The notes: generated by a model not told the origin, from the sequence alone. 64,000 nt of DNA from Rhabdophis nuchalis (GCA_039707465.1 CM077646.1:75354715-75418714); one strand, 5' to 3'. Shown: positions 8,341 through 20,319, counted from the stretch's first letter. Made by a program: numbers and translations.

Positions 8341-10967
8341 GAATTTTATTTATTTTATTTATTTTATTAAATTTATACCCCGCCCTTCTCCTTGTTAGGA
8401 CCCAGGGCGGCGCACAGGCATTATATCAAACCATAAATAATAATTAATAATAATAATAATTTTAATATTTCTAAACCGCACCCTCTCCCCACAGGGACTC
8501 GGGGCGGTGCACAGGCACAGTAAAACAATAAATACATATAAACATTTCATTAAAAATAAATTAAATCTAAACCTGCGCTAAAATTCCCATTAAAACTAAG
8601 CAATATTATAAAACCCCAATAAAACCCCAAAGACAGAGAGACTATCCTAGGCCGGCCAGACAGAAGAAATGAGTTTTTAATTTGAGACGGAAGGAGCGGA
8701 GGTCCGTGGTCGTCCTAATGTCGGGGGGAAGGTCGTTCCAGAGGGCCGGGCCCGCCACAGAGAGAGCCCTTCCCCTGGGCGTCGCCCGCTGACAAAGTCT
8801 AGTGGACGGCACCCGGAGAAGTCCCTCTCTGTGGGAGCGAATCGGCCGTGAGGATGTATGTACAATATACATCAATTAAAAATATATTAAATTAATTCAC
8901 CCGTGCTAAAACCCGTTATTAAAACCGTAACCAAATTATAATTTATATTTAAAAGTCAGACGCGGGGGGCTATCCTAGGCCGGCTTGTTGGAATAAGTAC
9001 GTCTTAAGACGTTGGCGGAAGAGGCGGAGGTCCGAGGTAGTGCGAAGGTCGGGGGGTAGGTCGTTCCAGAGGGCCGGGCCCGCCACAGAGAAGGCTCTTC
9101 CCCTGGGTGTCGCCAGCCGGCATTGCCCGGCCGACGGCACCCGGAGTAGGCCCGCTCTGTGGGAGCGGACCGGACGAAGGGATGTATGGGGCATGCAGCG
9201 ATTTAAAGATGGTGGTCAACACCTTGAAGCGCACTCGAAAGGCCACAGGCAGCCAGTGCAGCTCGCGCAGGAGAGGTGTTACGTGGGCTTGCCTTGAGGC
9301 ACCCATAACCACCCGCGCGGCCGCATTCTGCACTAACTGCAGCTTTCGAGTGCACCTCAAGGGGAGCCCCATGTAGAGAGCGTTACAGTAATCCAGCCGA
9401 GATGTCACGAGCGCTTGAGTGACTGTGCGAAGGGCCCCCCGGTCTAGTAAGGGGCGCAACTGGCGTATCAGGTGAACCTGATAGAACGCCCCCCTGGCCA
9501 CGGCCGCCACATGGTCCTCCATGGACAGCCGGGAATCCAGAAGGACGCCCAAGTTGCGCGCCCTCTCCACGGGGGCAAGATGTTCGCCCCCAATGGCCAG
9601 TGTTGGATTTATCTGGCCAAACCGGGGTGCCGGAAACCACAGCCACTCGGTCTTGGACGGGTTGAGTTTGAGTTTGTTACTACCCATCCAGATCCGTACG
9701 GCCTCCAGACACCGGGACAGCACCTCGACGGCATCGTTGGGGTGGTTTGGGGTGGATATGTACAGCTGAGTATCATCAGCGTACAGATGGTACTCCACCC
9801 CAAAACCACGGATGATCTCGCTCAGTGGCTTCATGTAGGTGTTGAACAGAAGTGGCGAGAGGACCGACCCCTGAGGAACCCCACATGTGAGGGGCCTCGG
9901 GCCGACCTCTGCCCTCCTGCCAACACCCATTGCGACCGACCAGAGAGGTAGGATGAGAACCACCGTAAAACGGTGCCTCTCAGTCCCAACCCCCCCAATC
10001 GGTGCAATAAGATACCATGGTCGATGGTATCGAAAGCCGCTGAGAGGTCTAACAGGACCAGGATAGAGGAGCAACCCCTATCCCGAGCCCTCCAGAGATC
10101 ATCCACCAACGCGACCAATGCCGTCTCGGTACTGTGACCGGGCCGGAAGCCGGACTGGCGCGGGTCTAGATAATCAACTTCCTCCAGATGTCGAGGGAAC
10201 TGTTGAGCCACCACACTCTCAACAACCTTCACTAAAAAGTGAAGGTTGGAGACGGGACGATAGTTCTCTAATAAAGCCGGGTCCAGGGATGGCTTCTTGA
10301 GGAGGGGCCTCACCACCGCCTCTTTCAAGACGGTAGGCAAGAACCCCTCACTCAGAGATGAATTCACAATACCCTGGAGCCAGCCTCGTGTCACCTCCCA
10401 GGATGCCAGTACAAGCCAGGAGGGGCACGGGTCCAATAAACATGTGGTGGCTCTAAGGTTCCTCCGCAACCTGTCCATATCCTCGGTAGTAACAAAGTCG
10501 AACTCCTCCCAAGGTGTTATCTCAAGACCAGTACCGGGCACCTCGACCGGACCATTAGTGGAGGGCAGCTCGTTCCGAATCTGAGTGATTTTGTCCTGCA
10601 GGAAAACTCCAAATTCCTCTGCTCGACCCTGCAAAGGGGCTTCCCGCGGCCTCAGATGAAGGAGGGAGCGGGTCACCCCAAACAGGGCGGCAGGGCGGTT
10701 TTCCGCGGACGCGATAAGGGTGGCACAATACTCACGTTTGGCCACTCTTAGCGCCACTAAGTAAGTCCTAATATGGTCTCTCACTAGTGTTCGGTCAGCT
10801 TCGGATCGAGAAGATCTCCACCTCTCTAGGCGTCTCTTGCGGCGTTTCATCTCCCGAAGCTCCTCGGTAAACCAAGGAGCCTGGGTGACTCGACGCCGCA
10901 TGAGAGGCCGCAAGGGCGCAACTCGGTCCAAGGCCCCCGTGGCCGCACTATACCATGCGGCCACTAG
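8341..10967 (-). mobile_element. L2-clade LINE cluster: long copy with a nested shorter copy
   Basis: Minus-strand LINE sequence. 8,341-8,450 holds an AATAAA-type tail and the CCGCCC...GGGCGG 3' signature. 8,450-8,862 is a second, 5'-truncated copy with its own tail. From 8,863 the 3' UTR resumes and leads into a long coding stretch to 10,964. The simplest reading is that the short copy inserted into the 3' UTR of the long copy. The long copy is 5' truncated at a short perfect palindrome (10,961-10,990). Confidence 0.8.
9004..10964 (-). pseudogene. L2-clade LINE ORF2 fragment: reverse transcriptase and C-terminal region
   Basis: Two overlapping minus-strand frames (10,964-9,831 and 10,074-9,004) are joined by one frameshift near 9,930. 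Visible RT motifs include [56 protein letters not shown] and the catalytic YADD in [12 protein letters not shown]. The thumb and C-terminal region ([32 protein letters not shown]) are also present. The endonuclease domain is missing because of 5' truncation. LDLSAAFDT and the AT-rich tail favour L2 over classical CR1. It is a fairly young copy. Confidence 0.85.
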
Positions 10968-11640
10968 GTCCTCAGTCGAGGACCTAGTGGCTAAGTACTA
11001 ATGATGAAAGTCATCACTGAATTACAACTTTAAACTTATTTAAAAAGTTACATCAGGAACAGAAACATTTAAAGATTAATATCCAAGATCGATGGAATTG
11101 CCTATCTGCTTTTCTTCTGTGGTTTCATTAGCTTCAAGAAAAATTTCAAGTTTCATTAATTAGTTGTGCTAGATTTAAATCACTACTGGCCAACCTTACG
11201 TATCTCATTCTCAGATTTAAAGGTAGTGACTACAAGAAGCATTGCCTAATTTTATATCTTTGAGACACACTTTAATTGAGAAAGTATACTTGTTATATTG
11301 GTATAATTTTAGACTCCCTTCTAAAGCATTAAAACACTTAATACTATATTTACAATGAACTTGAACAGTGAATTTAGATACCAAGTAATTATGAATAACA
11401 GAACTTCAAATTATGTGTTTCAATAAATGACTTCAAAATCATTAAGACATTTTTATATTTTACTTTCTTTTATATACCTTTTTATTCCTTAAAATATTGT
11501 TTAAGAACAATATTTTAAGAACTTTCAACCAGCATTTCATCAACGCTAATCATATGAAACTTATTTAAGACAATTACATTGGTTGGAGGTTTACATTTAG
11601 AAAAAGTTTATTATACCATATATTTACAGTTATTAAATAT

Positions 11641-12529
11641 CTGTGATGGGTTTCTGCGGGTTCTCCCCAGCTCGGGAGAACCAGTTGGTGAAATTTAGCG
11701 ATCCGGTGAGAGGGGGTTGGACGGTGGACCCAGAAGTACCTTCCGGAATGCCTGGGCGTTCCATCGCAGCTCGCTCACACCCCCTGCCCACCGGTCACAG
11801 TCTGCTCACTCGCTTGCCCTGCTCGTCCACACCATGCTTGCCCCGTCCACCCACTTCCTTTGCCTACTCAGCTGAGGCTCCAAGGCTGCAGGCTATCACA
11901 CGCTGGGGAAAGAACTTGGGAGATCAGAGGAGGCAGGACAGAGGAATCCAGGAGAAAGCTATCACACACTGGGAAAGCAATAGGGTTGATCAGAGAAGGC
12001 AAGACAGAGAGGAATCCAGCAGAAAACTATCACACACTGGGGAAAGCAATTGGGTTGATCGGAGAAGGCGGGACAGAGAGGAATCCAGGACAAAACTATC
12101 ACACGCTGGAGAAAGCAATTGGGTTGATCGGAGAAGGCAGGACAGAGAGGAATCCCGCAGAAAACTATCACACGCTGGGGAAAGCAATTGGGGTGATCAG
12201 AAAAGGCAAGTCAGAGAGGAATCCAGCAGAAAACTATCACACACTGCGGAATGAACTTTGGGAGATTGGAGAAGGCAGGACAGAGAGGAATCCAGTAGAA
12301 AAGTATCACCCAAAGATCTCCCAAAGTTCTTTCCCCAGCGTGCAATTTCAGCCCTAAATCCTTTAGCAGGGGCATAGCTTGGTTGGGGGAGGGGGGGGTC
12401 ATGTGACTGAGTGTGCATGAGTGATGTCACGTTGGCCCTGCCCACCCAGTCTCATAACCACTGAGCCACACCCACAAAACAGGCCACACCTACAGAATAG
12501 GTTCTAAAAAAATTTGAAACCCACCACTG
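11641..12529. mobile_element. TIR element with internal minisatellite (hAT-like)
   Basis: The left end CTGTGATGGGTTTC and right end GAAACCCACCACTG are inverted repeats of each other. Inside, GGTTCTCC/GAGAACC arms and a CCACACCC-rich right arm resemble a common squamate MITE family. The flanking octamers do not match, so target duplication is not shown. The centre is replaced or expanded by a 69-bp tandem repeat. Confidence 0.45.
11886..12345. repeat. 69-bp minisatellite, about six copies, with inverted end
   Basis: Tandem units of 69 bp contain GAAAGCAATTGGGTTGATC and AGAGAGGAATCCAGCAG. Exact spacings of 69 bp were counted between 12,042, 12,111 and 12,180. The first unit (CTGGGGAAAGAACTTGGGAG at about 11,903) reappears inverted at 12,310-12,340. 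The unit length is divisible by three, so long open frames with a 23-residue repeat arise on the plus strand; these are not genes. Confidence 0.8.
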
Positions 12530-13616
12530 ATGTGACAGAACAAAGAGAAGCAATGTCATACTACTAGTATAAGATCTCCCAGGCATACAACCATAATTAG
12601 AGTTGATTATGAATAATAATTGGATGCTGAGTAAGATCTTGCAGAATCTATCATGGGGAAAAGAGACTAAAATCAGCTAAGGAGTTGGCAGAAGTGAGTG
12701 ATATTACATACGGCGAGAAGGAAGGGAAAATTTGCTAGTAAGTAAAAATTAATTTAGGTAGTCCTGAGTTGCTGAAAAAAGATGCAAGGTCCAGACTGAT
12801 TCAACATCACTGAAAAGAGATTATAATAAAATACTATAACTATGCAAGAAGAGCAAAGCAGCATGCAATCTGTCTACCCAGCAAAGATATCTACAGGGTG
12901 GAAAAGAACTGAAAGCAGAAAAAATCAGTTGGACTAATCAGAACAACAGTTAAGCTTCAACTGAAAACTCTGGGATATTTAGTACCATAAACATGCTGTA
13001 CTTAGTGCAGCAAGGCAAGCTGTAATACTACTGCAGACAAATAGATAATCTCAGAACAATATAGCATTTGGGCCATAAAGCAATATACTATATTTGTTAT
13101 TTGAAGAAATGGGAGTGGAGAACTGAAACTCTTATCTTTTACACAGGAGCTAATTACTGCCTGCATAATTATCTGACTGAAACAATCTTGCAGACATACT
13201 TTCTAGTTTTGATATGCTGCCTCCCCCACCCCCACCCAAACCCCCAACTTGTTCACTGTAAGGTCTTAACATGTTGTATTCTGATCTGATCAATCCTAAA
13301 AACTAACAGCAATCCCCTGCCTATGAAAGATTAAAATACATACAAGTAAATGATTTGAATGTATTTACTTAAATAGAAAAACAATTAACATCAGAGACCA
13401 TATAAGCCCAACACATGGACCCAATATTTTCTGGAAACACTAACAATTGAATGGAAAATCTTATGATAGAAAAATCTGCAGAGCATCCTAGAATTCTCAA
13501 CACAAACACAAATCAAACAAATTGTTAGTAAAAGTAAACATACTAAAGATTTACTTGCGTGATCTCAACACCCTATTTATATATTTAAAATCAGGCAAAA
13601 TGTAATTAGTAAATAC
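12530..13616. other. Intronic sequence without recognised features
   Basis: SLMAP intron 8 between the minisatellite element and exon 8. It is AT-rich; no repeat or conserved coding sequence was recognised. Confidence 0.6.
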
Positions 13617-13757
13617 CTCTACTTCTGAGAGCTTTCTGACCACTTCAATTTTTTCCTGAAGGACCCGCCTCAGGGATTCTTTGGCAGTTGTCTCATAATT
13701 ATGCTTGTCTTCTTGTAATGCTATAAGTTCCTTTCGTAAACTATCTTCTGTTTGATT
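13617..13757 (-). CDS. SLMAP: SLMAP coding exon 8: coiled coil
   Basis: This exon encodes residues 230-276, starting NQTEDSLRKELIALQEDKHN and ending RKLSEVE; 141 nt, phase 0/0. The acceptor is ATTTCAG and the donor GTATTT. The heptad pattern of Leu, Ile and Val with charged flanks supports a continuous dimeric coiled coil, which in SLMAP mediates self-association and STRIPAK contacts (known for the family). Confidence 0.96.
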
Positions 13758-14154
13758 CTGAAATATAACATGGCAGAGATTTTAAGCCCATAATTCTTAT
13801 ATAACCCCATATATTTGTTTATATTTCAATGCTATAAAATATATTTGTTTATATTCTCAATGTTATAAAATATATGATTCTTTTTGGAACTTCATTTAAA
13901 AGCTTTGTCCAAGAAATAAAATCTTCAAATTTCCAGTATTTGCCACTTTGTGATTTCAGACTTATCAATCACCCCAATATGTCAGTTCATTCAACTGACT
14001 TCAACAACAAATTATTTTTTTCTTATTAAAAAAAACTATGAAAACAGTGTCTCGGGCCGCATAAAGATATACACATAATGACTTCACCTTGATAATGCTT
14101 AAGTATCAGCAATCAATGTTAAGAATATGTTCCTGCTCCTTTCAAATACATAAT

Positions 14155-14193
14155 TTTAAACCTCCTAGAGGTGATTGCTCTAGGAGGTTTAAA
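14155..14193. repeat. Perfect 16-bp hairpin, 7-nt loop
   Basis: TTTAAACCTCCTAGAG is followed by the loop GTGATTG and the exact reverse complement of the first arm. It lies in SLMAP intron 7. No terminator or gene is associated with it. Confidence 0.9.
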
Positions 14194-15319
14194 TGAGTAA
14201 ATGAGTAAATGAGATGGGCAATGTAGAAATTTAACAGAAAAATAAACACTTCTTTAATCCAATAACCAATTTCATTGTAATTTTTACAATGACAATAAAG
14301 ATTATTATTATTAAGGAAAATATTGACACAGACTTAACTGCTGTTAATGCTAACATAGATTTCAATGAACTTAAATTTCAATACAGTTAGTTGTAATTTT
14401 GAATTATAATTGAATTATAATTAATCCTAATTCATTTGGATTAATTAAATACTAATTAGGTTTAAAATGGTTACATAATTAAAGTGTATTTTCATTTTCC
14501 TTAATTTTAAAGTGAAAAGTTATAATTAACTAGTAAAAAAGAATGAAAAAGTATATATTCTCAGTCTCTCAACAATGTTAGGTCTGCACTAGTCCATAAT
14601 GTTTTTTCTAAAACTCAGAATCAAAACCAACAAAAAATAATAATGTTACAGGATTCTATGTGATAATTGTATCTCTCAGTGCCCTTGTTTTCCATTCTAT
14701 GAGAGTTGGTAGTTAATAAACACCAAAACACCCACAGATTCCCTGGATTTACGGCCTCATAGATAAATTAACAGTTATTGTTTCTATTACAATTATATGA
14801 GTGAACTGATATATGGGGTGTTTTTAACTGATTTTCTCTGATTTGTTTATAGTAAAAAATGCTTATTCCTTTGTTTTTTGGTTCTGATGCATACGTCTAA
14901 ATATTATTTCAAATATAAGTTGTAGAAAGGGAAAACTCCATTTGAATTAATGATTAAATCAGCAGTGCATTATTTGATCTTAATTATGACTTAAAATTTT
15001 AAAACTGCTATAAAATAAACCACTCCATTTTTCTTTACATGCATATATTAAAGTACTATTTTAAACAATCAGAAAGTATTGAACTGTGCACATCTGATCT
15101 CAACTTTCTGTTTTATGTAGAAGAATTTCAAATTTTGTATTGTAGTGTTTAAAAATTAGTGTAGTTTTTTTTAATTTTCAATATTGCTGCATAAATGTGA
15201 CCTAAAGCATGGTTATTCTCCACCCAAGGCCTAAAACTAAGGGGAACTCAATTTAAAAAGAACATTAGACTTGTTCATTTATGGGGTAAATGATTCAAAT
15301 CTACATATTTATATATGAA

Positions 15320-15321
<2 letters not shown>

Positions 15322-15366
<45 letters not shown>

Positions 15367-15388
15367 CCCACCCTCTCTCTCTCTCTCT
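15322..15388. repeat. (TC)n microsatellite
   Basis: This is a CT dinucleotide run interrupted by CCCCCCACC in the middle, in SLMAP intron 7. Confidence 0.95.
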
Positions 15389-16041
15389 GCCGTTTAGCTA
15401 AACCTAGGTAGGGCAAGGGTTTCTCCTTCAGCATTCTTCTGGTCCCCAGAAGGTTGGTGGTAATGGGAGAAGATGCTTTGTAACACAAGAACACCTAATC
15501 TTTCAGGCACAAGTCACTTCAGATAGTGCGGATGCTTTGACTCTATAAGGTGCCTTCATTATTACAACATAACTTAAAGTGCCTTACAATTAAAACAACA
15601 GAGTTAAAAAAAAATACTGAAACAGCAACAGGATCTTTAAGCTCAACTTCCAATCAATACTTCTGTTAGTATGGCAAGATGGTGGCTGGAAATGATGATA
15701 CTCACAAGTTTAGATGGATTTAAAATGATTAAAACTAACTTTTAAACAGTTAATTGTGGAAACATCTATTAGGGAATATTACATACTTTTATTGATAAAC
15801 CTCCATATTCAGAGATGCTGTGTTACTCAATAATAGTTGCTAAAAGGAAGACAGCCTAGTGTGGGAATATTTCATTCCTTGCATGTAAACTTTTTGGAAG
15901 CACTTACATAGTTGCTGTGGGAAAAGATTTTTGGACTAAATTAGCAAGGGTCTTCTTGTGTTTGCCACTAAACAAATAATAAATATTTTCATATTAGTAA
16001 GCTCCCAAATGCTAGAGATTTAAACTGATTATGGAACCTAC

Positions 16042-16113
16042 TTTTGAACAAGCTTGTAACTGGTTTCCCATAACCTCTAATCTTGATAGAAGTCTATCTT
16101 CATCTATCAAAGC
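16042..16113 (-). CDS. SLMAP: SLMAP coding exon 7: coiled coil
   Basis: This exon encodes residues 206-229, beginning ALIDEDRLLSRLEVMGNQLQ and ending ACSK; 72 nt, phase 0/0. The acceptor TTTTTTAACAG has a strong pyrimidine tract and the donor is GTAGGT. It is identical in pattern to mammalian SLMAP. Confidence 0.96.
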
Positions 16114-16301
16114 CTGTTAAAAAAGAAATCCAAACATGTCCTTAAATCAATACCAGTAATATCGTAGAAACAATATTAACAATACAAGTTTGCATAATAT
16201 CCCCACAATGTTTAAATTAATAAGGAGAGCTTTGTTATTTTGATAAATAAGCAAGTGTGGTATTTAGTTAATGAAAAGAGGAAGGGTAATGGAGAGAATA
16301 C

Positions 16302-16397
16302 CTGCCAGCTTGTATCTGATGCCTCTTGTGTGACAGCTAGCAATCGCTGTAAGGTGGCCAACTTCTGTTCTAACATTTGTTCCCTATGTAAGGCCTC
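16302..16397 (-). CDS. SLMAP: SLMAP coding exon 6: coiled coil
   Basis: This exon encodes residues 174-205, starting EALHREQMLEQKLATLQRLL and ending DTSWQ. It is 96 nt, phase 0/0, with acceptor ATTCAG and donor GTATTC. The Leu/Met heptad spacing is typical of a coiled coil. Val195 replaces an Ile of the human protein as I recall it. A 188-bp intron separates it from exon 7. Confidence 0.96.
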
Positions 16398-17014
16398 CTG
16401 AATTGAACAACAACAAAAACTCTTTAGTTTTAACGGCAGCAAATTATAACATAATTTAATATTTAAAATTCTGCATGAATACTGTTTTAACTTTCTGTTT
16501 TATATATTTATGATGGTTATTTTAAGGAAAAATTTAAAAGTAACAATTTGAAATGAGAATGTTGCCTTTTGGAATGCACTGCTCATTTCTAAAATGCATG
16601 ATTTCTTTTTTGGTTGGTTTCAAATACTTTGCACATGAGCAAGTTTTGATAGTTTGGGCATACCAGGTGCTTTGACATAACATACACAAATGCACACTAT
16701 ACCAGAGCTATTTCTACTACGAGGGGAAAAAAGCAGTTCAGGTTTCAAATATCACCACTCTGAAAATAATACCCATTTCCTATGAAAGGATTACAACCAC
16801 TAGATGGCACACTTCACTCTTCTTTTCAACAGGCCATGTAGACAATAATACTTTGAACTTATCCTTAAATTAGCACAAAATGAAACTAAACTTTATAGTT
16901 TCATGATTTTAACTACAATAAACAGCTGCTAGACCAAGATATAACCACCACCTGAATGCCACCAAAAGAAAGAAGAAATGTAATGTCTTTTTACAGACAA
17001 CTGGAGATTATTTT

Positions 17015-17525
17015 TAAAAATTATTTTACTGAATTTATAAAGCCACCAATTTCAAATACATGAGTCTAGGGGACTCACATAATTAAAACAGCAAAGTCAA
17101 AGAGAGCTACCCAACAATTGCAACAATAGGAATTGTTAGAAACAATGTAACCATTTAAAAACTATGCACATAAACTACATGAGAGTGTAATCAAAATCTT
17201 ACAGACAATACAGCTAGTTTGAGACTTCATGTTTCTATGAGATCTCCAGGCCCAATAGGAAAACCAGATTTTGAGGGATTTCTGGAAAATTAGTAGAGTC
17301 AGGTCCAATCTAAACTTGGGGGGATGATGTTCCATAGGGCAGATGCCATGGCAGAAAACACTCTCCTCCTGGGTCCCGTCACATGAAATACTCCACTAGA
17401 TGGGACCCATGTACAGTCTCTGTTGAGTCTGGTAGGATGGCTAGATGTATCCATCAAGAAGAAGAGAGGCCCTCAAATAACAGGCTCCATGCTATGTATG
17501 GCTTTGAAAATATAACCAGCAAGGG
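17015..17525 (-). mobile_element. Old L2-clade LINE 3' region
   Basis: This is a degenerate minus-strand copy. The segment GGGGGGATGATGTTCCATAG and the following ACACTCTCCTCCTGGGTCCC align with the 3' coding end of the younger L2 copies (GGGGGGTAGGTCGTTCCAGA...). The last part matches the segment ending in CTTTGAAAATA. It lies in SLMAP intron 5. Confidence 0.55.
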
Positions 17526-17823
17526 GGAGATTGGAATGTTAACATGTTACCACTATAGTTATTAATATGATAGCTACGTGTTTGGTTTAATATAATTAAT
17601 TTGACAAACCATGACTTATGCTATGCTATTATTTAGCTGTGCACCTGGGGTCTTAGATTAGCTGTCTTTCAAGTTTTACTGATCGTTGTACATATTATCA
17701 GGATATGATTATCAAATTTCACCCTAATTTCTCATCATATTAAAGCTCTTTATTTAAATTTTATAATACAAGTTTTATGAATCTGATGTTTGAGTCTATG
17801 CAGAACTGTACATATAATATTAC

Positions 17824-17886
17824 CTGAAGATACTGAGAAAGCTGAAACAGTTCCTGAGAGTAAATGCTGGGAGTGTTAGCAGCAAC
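17824..17886 (-). CDS. SLMAP: SLMAP coding exon 5: start of coiled-coil region
   Basis: This exon encodes residues 153-173 (VAANTPSIYSQELFQLSQYL, then Q), 63 nt, phase 0 at both ends. The acceptor is TTTTTACAG and the donor GTAATA. It contains the transition from linker to the first helix. Position 159 is Ile where I recall Met in human. Confidence 0.95.
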
Positions 17887-18318
17887 CTGTAAAAATGGAA
17901 AACGAAAGCCTCTATTATTCATATCATGTCAGATTTTAACTTCTTTGGTGCCTTATATTAATATTTTCATATTAAATAAATTCTGGGCTATCAGATCTCA
18001 GCTGCCAAATTTCAGACAACCTCCAGATAGCAGCAACAAGGAATTTAAAACACTATCTTTCTGCTTTTATGTGTATAAATACTACATTAATAAAGAATTA
18101 CATTAAAATTTCCCTTATTTTGATAGTTTAGCTTCCATTTTTTAATTTACAAATAACTTCTTATTATATCCAGTGGATATGTCACTGTTGACAGTCTCTC
18201 AAATTAAAGCAAAACATATAGCAGAAATTATTTGTAAGAAGTGCTTCAGAGCCCACTCAAGATCAAGCATAGCTCTCTGCTATTTCTCAAATGTATGAGC
18301 CTGTAAAAAGATACTTAC

Positions 18319-18387
18319 TTTAAACAATCCATTCTTTAAAGTGAAGATGACTCTTGAAGCAGAAGAACATTTTTTTGGATGTGCCAT
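18319..18387 (-). CDS. Candidate alternative first coding exon of SLMAP (FHA-less isoform)
   Basis: On the minus strand, between SLMAP exons 4 and 5, an ATG opens a 23-codon frame (MAHPKKCSSASRVIFTLKNG, then three more residues, LFK). It ends exactly at a consensus donor GTAAGT in phase 0, the phase needed to splice into exon 5. A TGA lies two codons before the ATG in the same frame, so it looks like a start rather than an internal cassette. If used, it would make a SLMAP chain without the FHA domain. I do not recognise this peptide from any known isoform. A chance ATG plus donor in AT-rich intron is quite possible. Confidence 0.3.
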
Positions 18388-19084
18388 TGATCACCAAACT
18401 ACACACATAATTTGGATAAAGTCCTTATTGACCAGACAATGCTTCCCATAATTTTTTTGAAGGCAAAACATAGTAATAGTAAATTTCAATTACATGGATC
18501 TCTGCTAGTAAACTGACAACCTTAGCTAACATGGAAAGGTCCCTAAAATTGTTTTATTTACAAAAGTCTGAAGAAGATACAGAGGGATTTGTTTTTGTAG
18601 TTCATTGATAAGCAATAAAGAAAGGTAATTCAAGTGGTAAAAGTAATTGCAAAGTATGGAGGAAAATGATGCTATTTTGGAAATCAAGATATAAAAGAGA
18701 AATTGAAGCAATATAGAGTTGTGTGTGAGCTGAGAGAATGCATAGGAAATGGATGATGAGCGTAATCACTATGGAGGTAAATTATATACTATCAGTTAGG
18801 CACATTCTATTAATGATATCCATTTTTATATATTGAGCTCTCAGACTTGAAACACAAGAATTTTTATCTTACCTCATGCATTTTACACTAGAAATTACAT
18901 GACTCCACTACCCAAGAGTAACAGAAAATAAAAGAAAATCTAGGTAACCACAAATAATGGGAGGGAGGGAGGAGTTCTGGAACAGACTGTTAAATTGATT
19001 TGCCAACATTTAGGGGAAAATGTATTGTTTAGTAGAAACCAAAATAGAGATTTATTAAAACAAGTAATGCCAATTCAACTTATT

Positions 19085-19960
19085 CTCCTTTAATTACAAC
19101 AGTTTAGTTGGCAATGAGGATGTGGTAGATAAACTACTCAGAGTAAAAATACTCTGATCTCAACAAAGCATTTGACAAAGTCTCCCGTGAGATTGTAGTA
19201 AGGAGGATGGAAAACATTAGAGTCCTTATGTGAAAAAGATAGGCCATTTCAAAATTAAAAGGATAAATGATAGATAGATGGATGGATGGATGGATGGATG
19301 GATGGATGGATGATACAGAGAAGACTGTACCAATGACTTTACGACAATGACTCTGAAAAAAAGTCAAGTGATATCCTATATGATTTATGAATTATATAAA
19401 GGGTTAAATATAATTATGAAATTTGCAGATTACACAAACATGGACATGTAGCAAACAACTTATAGGCCAACTGTTTTTGATAAACTGGAGCACTGTGATA
19501 AACTGGAACAAAGGGCAGACATCAGTAAGACTTTCAATAGGGTTAAAACAGAAAGACCTACATTTGCGTAGGAAAAATCAAAGGCAAAAATATAGGATGG
19601 AAGAATGATACTGATAGAAGTATATTCAGAAAGGATCTGGGTGTCTTGGCAGATCAGCCTGATACAGTTGCAAAAAAAAAGAATATTGGGCTATTTCAAA
19701 AGAAATATCATGTGAGATCAAAATAAGTCACTGATCCTGTTTTCTCCATTGGTCAGACTACTCCTGGAATACTGCATACAATTTTGGGCATCACATTATA
19801 GGAAGGGCATTGTCAAATTCATAGGACTAATATAGGACTGTAATTAAAATTATGTAAAGAGTCTAGAAGTAAAAACCCATAAAGAATGGTTGGAAGTACT
19901 GATTTTATGTGTATGATAAGCTATTTCCAAGTATCTGAAGGACTGTATTATGTTCCAATA
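19085..19960 (+). mobile_element. Degenerate CR1 LINE fragment
   Basis: Plus-strand sequence includes TCTCAACAAAGCATTTGACA (the FDTVSH-type RT motif region) and, near 19,770, ACTGCATACAATTTTGGGCA, both typical of CR1 pol. A GATG microsatellite interrupts it. There are many stops. Confidence 0.6.
19270..19313. repeat. (GATG)n microsatellite
   Basis: About ten GATG units, preceded by GATA units, lie inside the CR1 fragment. Confidence 0.95.
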
Positions 19961-20189
19961 ATATACATTAGTGTTTAATTGTTACATTTTTAGCCTCCAG
20001 CTTGCTTATTTTCCTGTGGATGTTTCATTACCAGGCTAAGTAATATCATCAAAGTTTTATAGAAAATGGATATAATTGTTCAGAATAGTACAAGAGATGA
20101 TTTTTTAAAAATCACTAAAGTCCTCAGTAAATGAATGAACATGTAATGTTTTTGATACATTTGTTTAATTGGGTTCTCTTTATCTAGTT

Positions 20190-20319
20190 CAGGGATGTCA
20201 AACTGGAGGCATGCAGGCTAGATGTATCATGTGCAGGCCCATGCCCAGCTCTGTGAATGGGAAAAACGTCATGTAACGTCACATGATGGCAAAATGATGC
20301 AGAGAGTTTGACATCCGTG
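20190..20319. mobile_element. hAT-type MITE with perfect 8-bp target duplication
   Basis: A 130-bp element starts CAGGGATGTCAAACT and ends AGTTTGACATCCGTG. It is flanked by ATCTAGTT at 20,182-20,189 and 20,320-20,327. There is no coding capacity. It lies in SLMAP intron 4. Confidence 0.85.

Noticed and set aside
11643..12254. 203-residue repetitive open frame
   Set aside because: It is produced by the 69-bp minisatellite, whose unit is divisible by three. There are comparable open frames on other frames and strands, and no coding signature.
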